64,000 nt of DNA from Cupriavidus pauculus (lineage in GTDB: Bacteria > Pseudomonadota > Gammaproteobacteria > Burkholderiales > Burkholderiaceae), in assembly GCF_022179805.1 (NCBI RefSeq), contig NZ_BPUO01000005.1, positions 186,001 to 250,000 of the forward strand. Direction: 5' to 3'. A program made the translations under genes and the position numbers. The number at the start of each line of letters is the position of its first letter. Positions within the stretch are counted from its first letter, which is position 1. The notes under the pieces are model-generated. The model did no database searches, was not told the DNA's origin, and saw nothing but the letters and a program-made list of their open reading frames with translations. Positions 7,260-14,724 of the stretch are shown piece by piece.

Positions 7260-8420
7260 TTACTGCAGCGCCGCGCGGTAGATCGCAAACGCGTCGCTGC
7301 GCGTCACTTCGCGCGGATTGTTGACGAGCAGGCGCGTCTGCAGCATCGCGTCGTCGGCCATGCGGTCGAGGTCTGCTTCGGTCACGCCCACTTCGCGCAA
7401 TGTGCGCGGAATGCCGGTGGCCACGATCAGGCCCTCGATATGCGCGATCAGCGCGGCGGTCTTGGTCTCGTCGCTGCCGGTCGTGCCGGGCAGCACCACG
7501 TCGCACAGCTCGGCGTAGAGCTTGCACGCCGACGGCGCGTTGAACTTCATCACATGCGGCAGCACCAGCGCGTTCGACAGGCCATGCGCCACGTGGAAGA
7601 TGCCGCCGATCGGATACGCCAGCGCGTGCACGGCCGCCACCGGCGAGTTGGCGAACGCCTGGCCCGCGAACATCGCGCCCAGCAGCATGGCCTCGCGCGC
7701 CGGGCGGTCGTTGCCGTTGTCGCACGCGCGCATCAGGTTCTGCGACAGCAGTTGCAGCGCGCGCACGGCCAGCATGTCCGAGATCGGATTCTTCAGGTGG
7801 GCGCTCGTGTACGCCTCGATGGCATGCACCATCGCGTCGATGCCGGTGGCGGCCGTGGCGGCGCGCGGCAGGCCCAGCGTGAGATCGGCATCGAGGATGG
7901 CCAGGTCGGCCAGCAGCTGCGGCGCCACCACGCCCATCTTGGTGGTCTCGCCGGTGGTGACGATCGACACCGCCGTGACCTCGGAGCCCGTGCCGGCAGT
8001 GGTCGGCATCTGCACCAGCGGCAGGCGCGTGCCAGTGACCTTCTTCACGCCATACATGTCCTTGATGGACTGCGTGGCTGGCAGCAGCACGGCGATCAGC
8101 TTGGCCACGTCCATCGACGACCCGCCACCCAGGCCCAGCACCACTTCGGCATCGGCCTGGCGCGCGCGCTCGGTGGCCTCCAGCACGATGTGCTCGGGCG
8201 GGTCGGCCACCACGTCGTCGATGACGGTGACCTGCCAGCCATGCTTGCCAAGGTCATCCAGCGCCGGGGCCAGCAGCCCGCTCTTGGCCAGGAAACCATC
8301 GGTCACCACGCACAGCCGGCGGGCCTGCGGATAGGCCTCGCGCAGCAGGGCGCCCAGCCGGCGCGCGGCGCCGGATTCGACGATGACCGTGGGCACGGTC
8401 TGGAAGCGGAATGGGGTCAT
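7260..8420 (-). CDS. iron-containing alcohol dehydrogenase
   Basis: A 386-residue group III alcohol dehydrogenase. The NAD-binding GLGGGSSMDVAKL motif lies near residues 95-110 and the family signature TAGTGSEVT follows. Metal ligands are expected in the later segment containing DAMVHAIEAY, FHVAHGLSNA and the preceding HALAYPIGG. The ATG at 8420 has GGAGACATC upstream and was preferred over an upstream in-frame start at 8492 that would run into the spacer. It lies 56 bases after the semialdehyde dehydrogenase on the same strand, so the two likely oxidise an alcohol or hydroxy acid through its aldehyde. A 4-hydroxybutyrate route is plausible but unproven. Confidence 0.9.
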   Translation of the reverse strand: MTPFRFQTVPTVIVESGAARRLGALLREAYPQARRLCVVTDGFLAKSGLLAPALDDLGKHGWQVTVIDDVVADPPEHIVLEATERARQADAEVVLGLGGGSSMDVAKLIAVLLPATQSIKDMYGVKKVTGTRLPLVQMPTTAGTGSEVTAVSIVTTGETTKMGVVAPQLLADLAILDADLTLGLPRAATAATGIDAMVHAIEAYTSAHLKNPISDMLAVRALQLLSQNLMRACDNGNDRPAREAMLLGAMFAGQAFANSPVAAVHALAYPIGGIFHVAHGLSNALVLPHVMKFNAPSACKLYAELCDVVLPGTTGSDETKTAALIAHIEGLIVATGIPRTLREVGVTEADLDRMADDAMLQTRLLVNNPREVTRSDAFAIYRAALQ

Positions 8421-8476
8421 GATGTCTCCGGATTCGATGTCCTGTCGGTCAATCTGTCTGCGGCGCGCGCCGTGCC

Positions 8477-9925
8477 TTACATCTGCAGGCAAAGATACTT
8501 GATCTCGAGGTATTCCTCGATGCCATGGCGCGAGCCTTCACGGCCGACACCCGATTGCTTGATGCCGCCAAACGGCGCCACCTCGTTCGAGATCAGCCCC
8601 GTGTTCAGGCCCACCATGCCGTATTCCAGGGCCTCGCCCGTGCGCCAGGCACGTGCGATGTCGCGCGTGTAGAGGTAGGCGGCCAGGCCGAATTCGGTGT
8701 CGTTGGCGGCGGCCACGGCTTCCTCATCGGTCTTGAAGCGGAACAGCGGCGCTACCGGGCCGAAGATTTCCTCGCGCGCCACGCGCATCTCGGCCGTTGC
8801 ACCGGCCAGCACGGTGGGCGTGTAGAACGTGCCGCCCAGCTTGTGCTTGCCGCCGCCGGTCAGCACGCGCGCGCCCTTGGACGTGGCGTCGTCCATCAGC
8901 GAGGTCACCTTGTCGATGGCGGCATCCTCGATCAGCGGGCCGATCACCACGCCGTCTTCCAGGCCATTGCCCACGCGCAACTGGCTGGTGCGCTCGGCAA
9001 ACTTGGCTGCGAAGGCGTCGTAGATACCGTCCTGAATGTAGAAGCGGTTGGCGCAGACGCAGGTCTGGCCGCCGTTGCGGTACTTGGCGGCGATAGCGCC
9101 TTCCACGGCGGCATCCACGTCGGCGTCGTCGAATACAATGAACGGCGCATTGCCGCCCAGCTCCAGCGACAGGCGCTTGACGGTAGGCGCCGACTGGGCC
9201 ATCAGGATGCGGCCCACTTCGGTCGATCCGGTGAACGACAGCTTGCGCACGATGGGGCTGGACGTCAGCACGGCGCCAATCGTCCTGGCATCGCCGGTTA
9301 CTACCTGCAGTACGCCAGCCGGCACGCCCGCGCGATGGGCCAGTTCAGCCAGCGCGAAAGCGGACAGCGGCGTCAGTTCAGCGGGCTTGATGACGATGGC
9401 GCAACCGGCGGCCAGCGCCGGGGCCGCCTTGCGCGTGATCATCGCGGCCGGGAAATTCCAGGGGGTGATGGCGGCGCAGACGCCCACGGGCTGGCGCAGC
9501 GTGACCAGGCGCTTGTCGGCGGCCGGGCTGGCCAGGACTTCGCCATCCACGCGCTTGGCTTCCTCGGCGAACCATTCGATGAAGCTGGCCGCATAGGCGA
9601 TCTCGCCCTTGGCCTCGGCCAGCGGCTTGCCTTGCTCGCGCGTCATCAGGTAGGCCAGGTCGTCGGTGTTGGCCACCATCAGGTCGAACCAGCGGCGCAG
9701 GATGCCGGCGCGGGCCTTGCCGGTCAGGGCAGCCCAGCTCTTCTGGGCGACTTCGGCGGCGGCGACGGCACGTTCGGTTTCGGCGGCGCCCAGGTCAGCC
9801 ACTTTCGCAATGATCTCGCCCGTGGCGGGGTCGTTGACGTCGAATGTGGCGCCGGAGTCGGCTCCCACCCATTGGCCGTTCACATAGGCCAGTTGCCGAA
9901 ACAGCGAAGCATCCTTGAGTTGCAT
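8477..9925 (-). CDS. gabD: NAD(P)-dependent succinate-semialdehyde dehydrogenase
   Basis: A 482-residue aldehyde dehydrogenase. Seen directly: ITPWNFPAAMITRK (cofactor and oxyanion region), FTGSTEVGR, the general base E255 in LELGGNAPF, and GGQTCVCANR with catalytic C289 and C291, the redox-sensitive pair typical of GabD. Length and motifs match SSADH, which converts succinate semialdehyde to succinate. The start at 9925 (MQLKDASLFRQ) is the family-like N terminus; an upstream ATG at 9994 would overlap the promoter of the divergent IclR gene. It is followed by an iron-type alcohol dehydrogenase, and the adjacent IclR regulator probably controls both. Confidence 0.9.
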   Translation of the reverse strand: MQLKDASLFRQLAYVNGQWVGADSGATFDVNDPATGEIIAKVADLGAAETERAVAAAEVAQKSWAALTGKARAGILRRWFDLMVANTDDLAYLMTREQGKPLAEAKGEIAYAASFIEWFAEEAKRVDGEVLASPAADKRLVTLRQPVGVCAAITPWNFPAAMITRKAAPALAAGCAIVIKPAELTPLSAFALAELAHRAGVPAGVLQVVTGDARTIGAVLTSSPIVRKLSFTGSTEVGRILMAQSAPTVKRLSLELGGNAPFIVFDDADVDAAVEGAIAAKYRNGGQTCVCANRFYIQDGIYDAFAAKFAERTSQLRVGNGLEDGVVIGPLIEDAAIDKVTSLMDDATSKGARVLTGGGKHKLGGTFYTPTVLAGATAEMRVAREEIFGPVAPLFRFKTDEEAVAAANDTEFGLAAYLYTRDIARAWRTGEALEYGMVGLNTGLISNEVAPFGGIKQSGVGREGSRHGIEEYLEIKYLCLQM

Positions 9926-9980
9926 GGCGAATTTCCCCGGTTGTGACGGAACAGGGCAGCACCGCGTGTCAAACGGGTAC

Positions 9981-10010
9981 TTGCCTTCGTTCAATAGATT
10001 GAACTATATT
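9981..10010 (+). promoter_or_regulatory. promoter with palindromic operator in its spacer (iclR-type gene)
   Basis: TTGCCT (9981-9986) and TATATT (10005-10010) form a -35/-10 pair 18 bases apart. The spacer contains the perfect palindrome GTTCAAT-AG-ATTGAAC (9989-10004). A regulator bound there would cover RNA polymerase contacts, as expected for autoregulation of the IclR gene and possibly control of the divergent gabD. Identity of the binding protein is inferred from position. Confidence 0.5.
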
Positions 10011-10103
10011 CCGTATGTCGAACGATGGACAGATCATACCCCCATGGCGGGAAGACTGCCAGAGGCCGTTCGATGTTCCGCGCTTGCCCCTTGGAATCCG
10101 CTT

Positions 10104-10964
10104 ATGCCCAGATCCGCCTATCTCTCCGCCAACACCGAAGGCGCCGCCGAACCCGGCGCAGGGAGCCGGCCCACGTCTCCGGCCGTGGTGCGGGCCGTGC
10201 AGGTGCTCGATGCCATCGCGGCCGCCGCCGATCCGTTGACGCTGGCTGACCTGACGCGGCTGACCGGCGCGCCGAAGAGCTCGCTGCACGGCATGTGCGA
10301 CACGCTGGTCCAGTTGCAACTGATCAAGCGGTTGCCCAGCGGCGCGATGGCAATGGGGCCGCACGTGATGACCTGGGCCAACGCCTTCCTGTCCCAGACG
10401 CAGATCACCGAGGAATTTCGCGCGCTGTGGGAAGAGACCGACGCGTTTCACGACGCCACGGTCACGCTGTCGATGCTGGAGGGCACCGAGGTGGTGTACC
10501 TGGCCTGCCAGAACGGCGACCGCCCGCTGGGGGTGACGTTCCGCATCGGCATGCGCCTGCCCGCGCCGTACACGGCCACCGGCAAGGCCATGCTCAGCAC
10601 GCTGCCATCCGCCGACGTGAAGCGGTTGTTCGACGATGGCCTGCCGCCGGCGCTGACCCGCGCGAGCGTGCCCACAGCCGCCGCCCTGGCGGCCGAGCTG
10701 GAGCAGGTGCGGGCCGTCGGTTATTCGCTCGACCATGGCCAGATGCGCGAGGGCATGACCTGCTTTGGCGCGCCGGTGTTCGACGCGCAGCGCTCGCGTG
10801 CGGTGGGGGGCATCGCCGTCAGCTACCTGACCAGCGAAATCGATGCGGCCACCGGCGAGCGTATCGGCCGGCAGGTGCGCGCGCTGGCCGACCGGCTGTC
10901 GGCCCGGCTCGGGGCGCCGGCTGCAATGGCGTCCACCGGGCTGGGCGTGGCGGGAGATCGCTGA
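10104..10964 (+). CDS. IclR family transcriptional regulator
   Basis: A 286-residue regulator. The N-terminal winged helix-turn-helix covers about residues 25-90 (VVRAVQVLDAIAAAADPLTLADLTRLTGAPKSS), followed by the IclR effector domain with the typical strings GMRLPAPYTATGKAML and RAVGYSLDHGQMREGMTCFGAPVFD. The ATG at 10104 was chosen because the conserved domain follows closely; upstream in-frame codons run through the promoter. Divergent from gabD and the alcohol dehydrogenase, its likely targets. The ligand is probably a small carboxylate or semialdehyde-pathway intermediate, by analogy only. Confidence 0.88.
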   Translation: MPRSAYLSANTEGAAEPGAGSRPTSPAVVRAVQVLDAIAAAADPLTLADLTRLTGAPKSSLHGMCDTLVQLQLIKRLPSGAMAMGPHVMTWANAFLSQTQITEEFRALWEETDAFHDATVTLSMLEGTEVVYLACQNGDRPLGVTFRIGMRLPAPYTATGKAMLSTLPSADVKRLFDDGLPPALTRASVPTAAALAAELEQVRAVGYSLDHGQMREGMTCFGAPVFDAQRSRAVGGIAVSYLTSEIDAATGERIGRQVRALADRLSARLGAPAAMASTGLGVAGDR

Positions 10965-10977
10965 GCCCCTGCGTCGT

Positions 10978-10991
10978 TTGCGCGAAGTCAA
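10978..10991 (+). promoter_or_regulatory. FNR/Dnr-like box upstream of ubiUVT
   Basis: TTGCG-CGAA-GTCAA has the TTGNN-N4-NNCAA layout of FNR-family sites (consensus TTGAT-N4-ATCAA, three mismatches). A -10-like TAGCAT lies at 11014-11019; with a start near 11026, the box centre is at about -41.5, the standard class II activator position. Oxygen control of ubiUVT fits known FNR control of these genes in E. coli. Confidence 0.5.
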
Positions 10992-11050
10992 AGGCCCACT
11001 CTCGTCGAATCGCTAGCATCCGGGGGTTCCCCTTCCCGGATCATCACGCG

Positions 11051-12079
11051 ATGACACAAACCACGGCGCATCCCGTGCGCCGCCCCCAACTGGTAGCGCC
11101 GGCCGGATCGCTCGCGGCCCTGCGCATGGCGCTGCAGCACGGCGCCGACGCCGTCTACCTGGGCCTGCGCGATGCCACCAACGCGCGCAATTTCGGTGGC
11201 CTGAACTTCAGCGAGGACGATATCCGCACCGGCGTGGCCGAAGCCCACGCGCGCGGCGCCGAGGTGCTTTTCGCCATCAACACGTTTGCCCAGATGGGCC
11301 AGGTCGAGCGCTGGCACCATGCCGTCGATGCCGCGGCTGCGCTGGGCGCCGACGCAGTCATCATGGCCGACGCGGGCCTGATCGCCTATGCCGCCAGGCG
11401 GCACCCGTCGCTGCGCATCCATCTGTCGGTACAGGGTTCCGCCACGCATGCCGATGCCATCGAGTTGATGCGCAAGCAGTTCGGCATCCGGCGCGTGGTG
11501 CTGCCGCGCGTGCTGTCGGTGCCGCAGATCGCCAAGCTTTCAAAGCAAACCGATGTGGAGCTGGAAGTGTTCGGCTTCGGCAGCCTGTGCGTGATGGCCG
11601 AAGGCCGCTGCCTGCTGTCGTCGTATGCCACCGGCGATTCGCCGAACAACAAGGGCGTGTGCTCGCCGGCCCATGCCGTGCGCTGGGACGAGCAGGGCGG
11701 CACGATGCATGCGCGGCTGTCGGGCATCCTGATCGACAGCTACGCGCCCGGCGAACCGGCCGGCTATCCCACGCTGTGCAAGGGCCGCTTCACGGTGGAA
11801 GGCGAGCGCGGCTATGTGCTGGAGGAGCCGACCAGCCTCAACGCGGTGTCGCTGCTGCCGTCGCTGGTGGATTTGGGCATCGCGGCCATCAAGATAGAAG
11901 GGCGCCAGCGCAGCCCGCGCTACGTGGCCGATGTGGTGGGCGTGCTGCGCGCGGCCATCGACGACGCCTGCCGCGACCCCAAGCGATTTGTCCCGCGCCA
12001 GGACTGGCAGGCCACGCTGGGCCGCCACGCCGAAGGCGACCAGGTGACGCAGGGCGCCTACGACCGCCCCTGGCGCTGA
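11051..12079 (+). CDS. ubiU: UbiU, O2-independent ubiquinone hydroxylation protein (U32 family)
   Basis: A 342-residue member of the U32 'peptidase' family. The N terminus LVAPAGSLAALRMALQHGADAVYLG is diagnostic. Four cysteines, C180, C187, C204 and C243, have exactly the spacing (7, 17, 39) of the [4Fe-4S] ligands reported for E. coli UbiU. With UbiV and UbiT the protein hydroxylates the ubiquinone ring without oxygen, using prephenate as hydroxyl donor in the E. coli system. The start at 11051 precedes the conserved core closely. ubiV follows after 41 bases and ubiT overlaps ubiV, so the three form one operon, probably in the cytoplasm as a soluble complex. Confidence 0.93.
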   Translation: MTQTTAHPVRRPQLVAPAGSLAALRMALQHGADAVYLGLRDATNARNFGGLNFSEDDIRTGVAEAHARGAEVLFAINTFAQMGQVERWHHAVDAAAALGADAVIMADAGLIAYAARRHPSLRIHLSVQGSATHADAIELMRKQFGIRRVVLPRVLSVPQIAKLSKQTDVELEVFGFGSLCVMAEGRCLLSSYATGDSPNNKGVCSPAHAVRWDEQGGTMHARLSGILIDSYAPGEPAGYPTLCKGRFTVEGERGYVLEEPTSLNAVSLLPSLVDLGIAAIKIEGRQRSPRYVADVVGVLRAAIDDACRDPKRFVPRQDWQATLGRHAEGDQVTQGAYDRPWR

Positions 12080-12120
12080 TCCGGCACATGCCGCGACTTG
12101 TCTCACGATCCCATCCCAAT

Positions 12121-13044
12121 ATGGCAACGACCCATCCATCGAATCCCGCGCCGTTCGGCATCGCGCTCGGCCCCCTGCTGTACTACTGGCCGCGCGCCAC
12201 GCTGCTGCAGTTTTATGCGTCGATCGCCGATACGGCGGTGGAACGTGTGTACCTTGGCGAGGTGGTCTGCACGCGGCGCCACGAGATGCGGCTGGCCGAC
12301 TGGCTGGAAGTGGCGCAGATGCTGCGCGACGCCGGCAAGCAGGTCGTGCTGTCCACGCCGGTACTGGTGGAATCCGACAGCGATATCGCGCTGATGCGCC
12401 GGGTTTGCGCGCAGGAAGACTTCCTGGTGGAAGCCAACGACCTGGGCGCCGTGCATTGCCTGGGCGGGCGCCCCTTCATCGGCGGCCCGCATCTGAATGT
12501 CTATCACGCCGATACGCTGGCCTGGCTGGACAGCCTGGGCGCCACCGGCTGCACGGTGCCGGTGGAGATGGATGGCGCCACGATGATTGCGTTGTCGGCG
12601 GCGCGTCCCGCCGGGCTGGCGCTGGAAGCGATGGTCTGGGGGCGCATGCCGCTGGCGTTTTCGGCGCGTTGCTTCACGGCGCGGCATCACCGGCTGCGCA
12701 AGGACGCATGCGAATTCCGCTGTATCGACTATCCCGACGGCCTGGTCGCCAACACTGGCGAGGGCCAGGCGTTCTTCACGCTGAACGGTATCCAGACGCA
12801 GTCCGCCACGTGCCTGGACCTGTGCGAGCAGGCGCCGCGCATGGCCGACGCCGGCATCGAATACCTGCGCGTCAGCCCGCACGCCACGGGCACGCTCGAA
12901 GTGATTGCCCATCTCGATGCGATGCGTCACGGCGAGGTGCCGGCGTCGCCGGCACCGCTCATGCCGGCCCAGGCGCTGCCCAGCAATGGCTACTGGAGCG
13001 GCAAGCCCGGCATCCAGTGGATGTCGCAGGAGGCCATGGCATGA
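12121..13044 (+). CDS. ubiV: UbiV, O2-independent ubiquinone hydroxylation protein (U32 family)
   Basis: A 307-residue U32-family partner of UbiU. Its four cysteines, C50, C184, C197 and C201, reproduce the spacing of the last three ligands in E. coli UbiV (13 and 4), with the first about 134 residues earlier, so a [4Fe-4S] cluster is expected. It opens with a short polar segment before FGIALGPLLYYWPR. An ATG at 12088 is an alternative start that adds 11 residues. The stop overlaps the ATG of ubiT (ATGA). It forms a heterodimer with UbiU and acts in anaerobic ubiquinone synthesis. Confidence 0.92.
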   Translation: MATTHPSNPAPFGIALGPLLYYWPRATLLQFYASIADTAVERVYLGEVVCTRRHEMRLADWLEVAQMLRDAGKQVVLSTPVLVESDSDIALMRRVCAQEDFLVEANDLGAVHCLGGRPFIGGPHLNVYHADTLAWLDSLGATGCTVPVEMDGATMIALSAARPAGLALEAMVWGRMPLAFSARCFTARHHRLRKDACEFRCIDYPDGLVANTGEGQAFFTLNGIQTQSATCLDLCEQAPRMADAGIEYLRVSPHATGTLEVIAHLDAMRHGEVPASPAPLMPAQALPSNGYWSGKPGIQWMSQEAMA

Positions 13045-13493
13045 CGACGCTCCAGTCTCTGATGACGCGCGTGCATCGGCACATGCCCGCGCCCCTGCGC
13101 GCCGCGCCGCTGGTGGTGGGGCTGGAAGCCATGCGCCGCGCGGGCCGGCTGGAGCCGCCCGCCGCGCTCGATGGCCGCACGTTCTCGCTCACGGTTGACG
13201 ATATGGGGCTGGAGGTGAGATTCCACTGCGCCAACGGCCGCTTCCTGCCGGGGCCGTTCGATGGCCGCGAGACCGACCTGACACTGCGTGCGGCCGCGCT
13301 GAGCTACCTGCAATTGATCGGCGGCGATGCCGATACCGATACGCTGTTCTTCCAGCGCCGGCTGTCGATCCGTGGCGACACGGCGCTCGGCCTCGAGGTC
13401 AAGTACTGGCTCGATGCGGCGCCGCGCCCGGCATGGCTGGAGTCGCTCGCGCAGCGGCTGTCACTGCTGTTTCCGCAGCCGCGCGGCGCCTGA
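13041..13493 (+). CDS. ubiT: UbiT, SCP2-domain ubiquinone biosynthesis accessory protein
   Basis: A 150-residue protein with an SCP2/sterol-carrier fold: an N-terminal helical segment (MPAPLRAAPLVVGLEAM), then alternating strands including LDGRTFSLTVDDMGLEVRF and DTLFFQRRLSIRGDTALGLEVKYWLDA. The motif FFxRRLxIxGDTxLGLxVK is typical of UbiT/YhbT. UbiT binds isoprenoid quinone intermediates and is needed for ubiquinone synthesis without oxygen. Start codon overlaps the ubiV stop by four bases, showing translational coupling. The gene order ubiU-ubiV-ubiT in a single operon suggests co-regulation. Confidence 0.9.
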   Translation: MTTLQSLMTRVHRHMPAPLRAAPLVVGLEAMRRAGRLEPPAALDGRTFSLTVDDMGLEVRFHCANGRFLPGPFDGRETDLTLRAAALSYLQLIGGDADTDTLFFQRRLSIRGDTALGLEVKYWLDAAPRPAWLESLAQRLSLLFPQPRGA

Positions 13494-13515
13494 CCCCTGC
13501 CTGTCGATTCCTGCG

Positions 13516-14520
13516 TCAGAACTCCGGCATGGCACCGCCATAGCGTGTGCCACGCTGCTTGTAGCACTGGCTCGTGCGCAGCACCGCGTGCGGCGCATCG
13601 TTCAATCCGCCCACCGCGTGAAAACGCTGCAGCACCGCATGCAGTTCGCCGGCGCTGCGGGCGTGGATCATCGCGAACAGGTTGTACTGCCACGTGGGCA
13701 GCCGCCGCGCGCGCCGGAAACACATGGTGACAAACGGCACCTGGGCCAGTCGCATGCCGATGGCGTCGACCCGCGCATCGGGCACGTTCCAGACGCACAT
13801 GACGTTGTGGGTATAGCCGAACGGACGATGCCGCAGGATGGCGCCGAAGCGGCGGATCACGCCCAGGCTGCGCCATTTCGCCAGTCGTGCCAGCGTCTCC
13901 GACAACGCCAGCCCCGTGCGCCGCGCCAGGTTGTGATAGGGCTGCGGCGTGAGCGTCAGTCCCGGCTCCAGCGCGGCGGCCAGGCGCCAGTCCGCTTCGT
14001 CGAACGCGGGGCACACCGGCACGCTTGGTAACGACGGCGGCAACGGCCGGCGGGCCTGGCGCGAGGTGCCCAGCGGCAGGCCGAGGTCGGTCCGGTATTC
14101 GCGCTCGAGCGGCAGGTCGATGGGCCGCTGGCCGATGTCGACGGCGATGCGTGTCAGCACGCCGTCGAGCGTGGCGCGGTCGCGCGCGCCGGCCACGAAC
14201 CAGAGGTTGTAGCGATGCCCGTCGCGGGCATGGCTCTGGCTGACATCGGGATCGCCGTTGATGCGTTCGACCACGCGGTCCATGCGCGCCGACGGTATCG
14301 ACAGCGCGGCCACGGTGCTCGCCCCTATCGTGTTGGGAGCAAAGACGGCGCCGATGCGGCTGATGCGGCCGTTGCCCACGTCGCGGGCCAGCAGGCTCAG
14401 CAGCGCGTGCTCGGAGAGATCGAAGGCCGCGCCGGCACGTTGGTAGGGGCGGATATCGAGGGGGAAATCGTCCTGGATGCGGTTGTAGAGTCCGAATTCG
14501 TCAATCATGGCGTCGAACAT
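13516..14520 (-). CDS. siroheme decarboxylase-like protein (AhbA/AhbB, NirD type), two-module fusion
   Basis: A 334-residue protein with two tandem Lrp/AsnC-like modules. Each has a winged-helix start (module 1: MIDEFGLYNRIQDDFPLDIRPYQR; module 2: FDEADWRLAAALEPGLTLTPQPYHNLA) and an alpha/beta domain (RISRIGAVFAPNTIG, and GVIRRFGAILRHRPFGYTHNVMCVWNVP). It ends YKQRGTRYGG. This is the NirDL/AhbAB pattern: such proteins decarboxylate siroheme to didecarboxysiroheme in heme d1 or alternative heme synthesis. Many genomes mislabel them as Lrp regulators. No other nir gene lies in the window. I chose the ATG at 14520 from the family N terminus; longer in-frame starts exist. The FNR-like box upstream supports an anaerobic role. 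Confidence 0.8.
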   Translation of the reverse strand: MFDAMIDEFGLYNRIQDDFPLDIRPYQRAGAAFDLSEHALLSLLARDVGNGRISRIGAVFAPNTIGASTVAALSIPSARMDRVVERINGDPDVSQSHARDGHRYNLWFVAGARDRATLDGVLTRIAVDIGQRPIDLPLEREYRTDLGLPLGTSRQARRPLPPSLPSVPVCPAFDEADWRLAAALEPGLTLTPQPYHNLARRTGLALSETLARLAKWRSLGVIRRFGAILRHRPFGYTHNVMCVWNVPDARVDAIGMRLAQVPFVTMCFRRARRLPTWQYNLFAMIHARSAGELHAVLQRFHAVGGLNDAPHAVLRTSQCYKQRGTRYGGAMPEF

Positions 14521-14710
14521 GAGCGTGTGGGCGGTCGGATCAGTGCTGGGGTAAGCACGGGGACGATGCGCAGGCGCCATGTATTGCGACGAACCCATAT
14601 CCGGAAGAATCACATCCAGACAAACCGGCGTCGCGGCCAACCATCACCGCGACCCACCGGGGCACACCCGCATCGTGCGGGCATGATCGTGAAGTTCGGT
14701 CGAGGCCTCG

Positions 14711-14724
14711 TTGACGGTTGTCAA
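14711..14724 (-). promoter_or_regulatory. FNR/Dnr-like palindrome upstream of the siroheme decarboxylase-like gene
   Basis: TTGAC-GGTT-GTCAA is a symmetrical FNR/FixK/Dnr-type box. It overlaps the stop of the upstream MFS gene. On the minus strand a GATCAT -10-like hexamer (14688-14683) would place transcription start near 14676 and the box centre near -41.5. That leaves a leader of about 155 bases before the ATG at 14520. Confidence 0.55.

Noticed and set aside
13516..14520. Lrp/AsnC transcription regulator
   Set aside because: The two-module layout, the C terminus and the anaerobic setting fit siroheme decarboxylases better; the winged-helix parts are a known shared fold.
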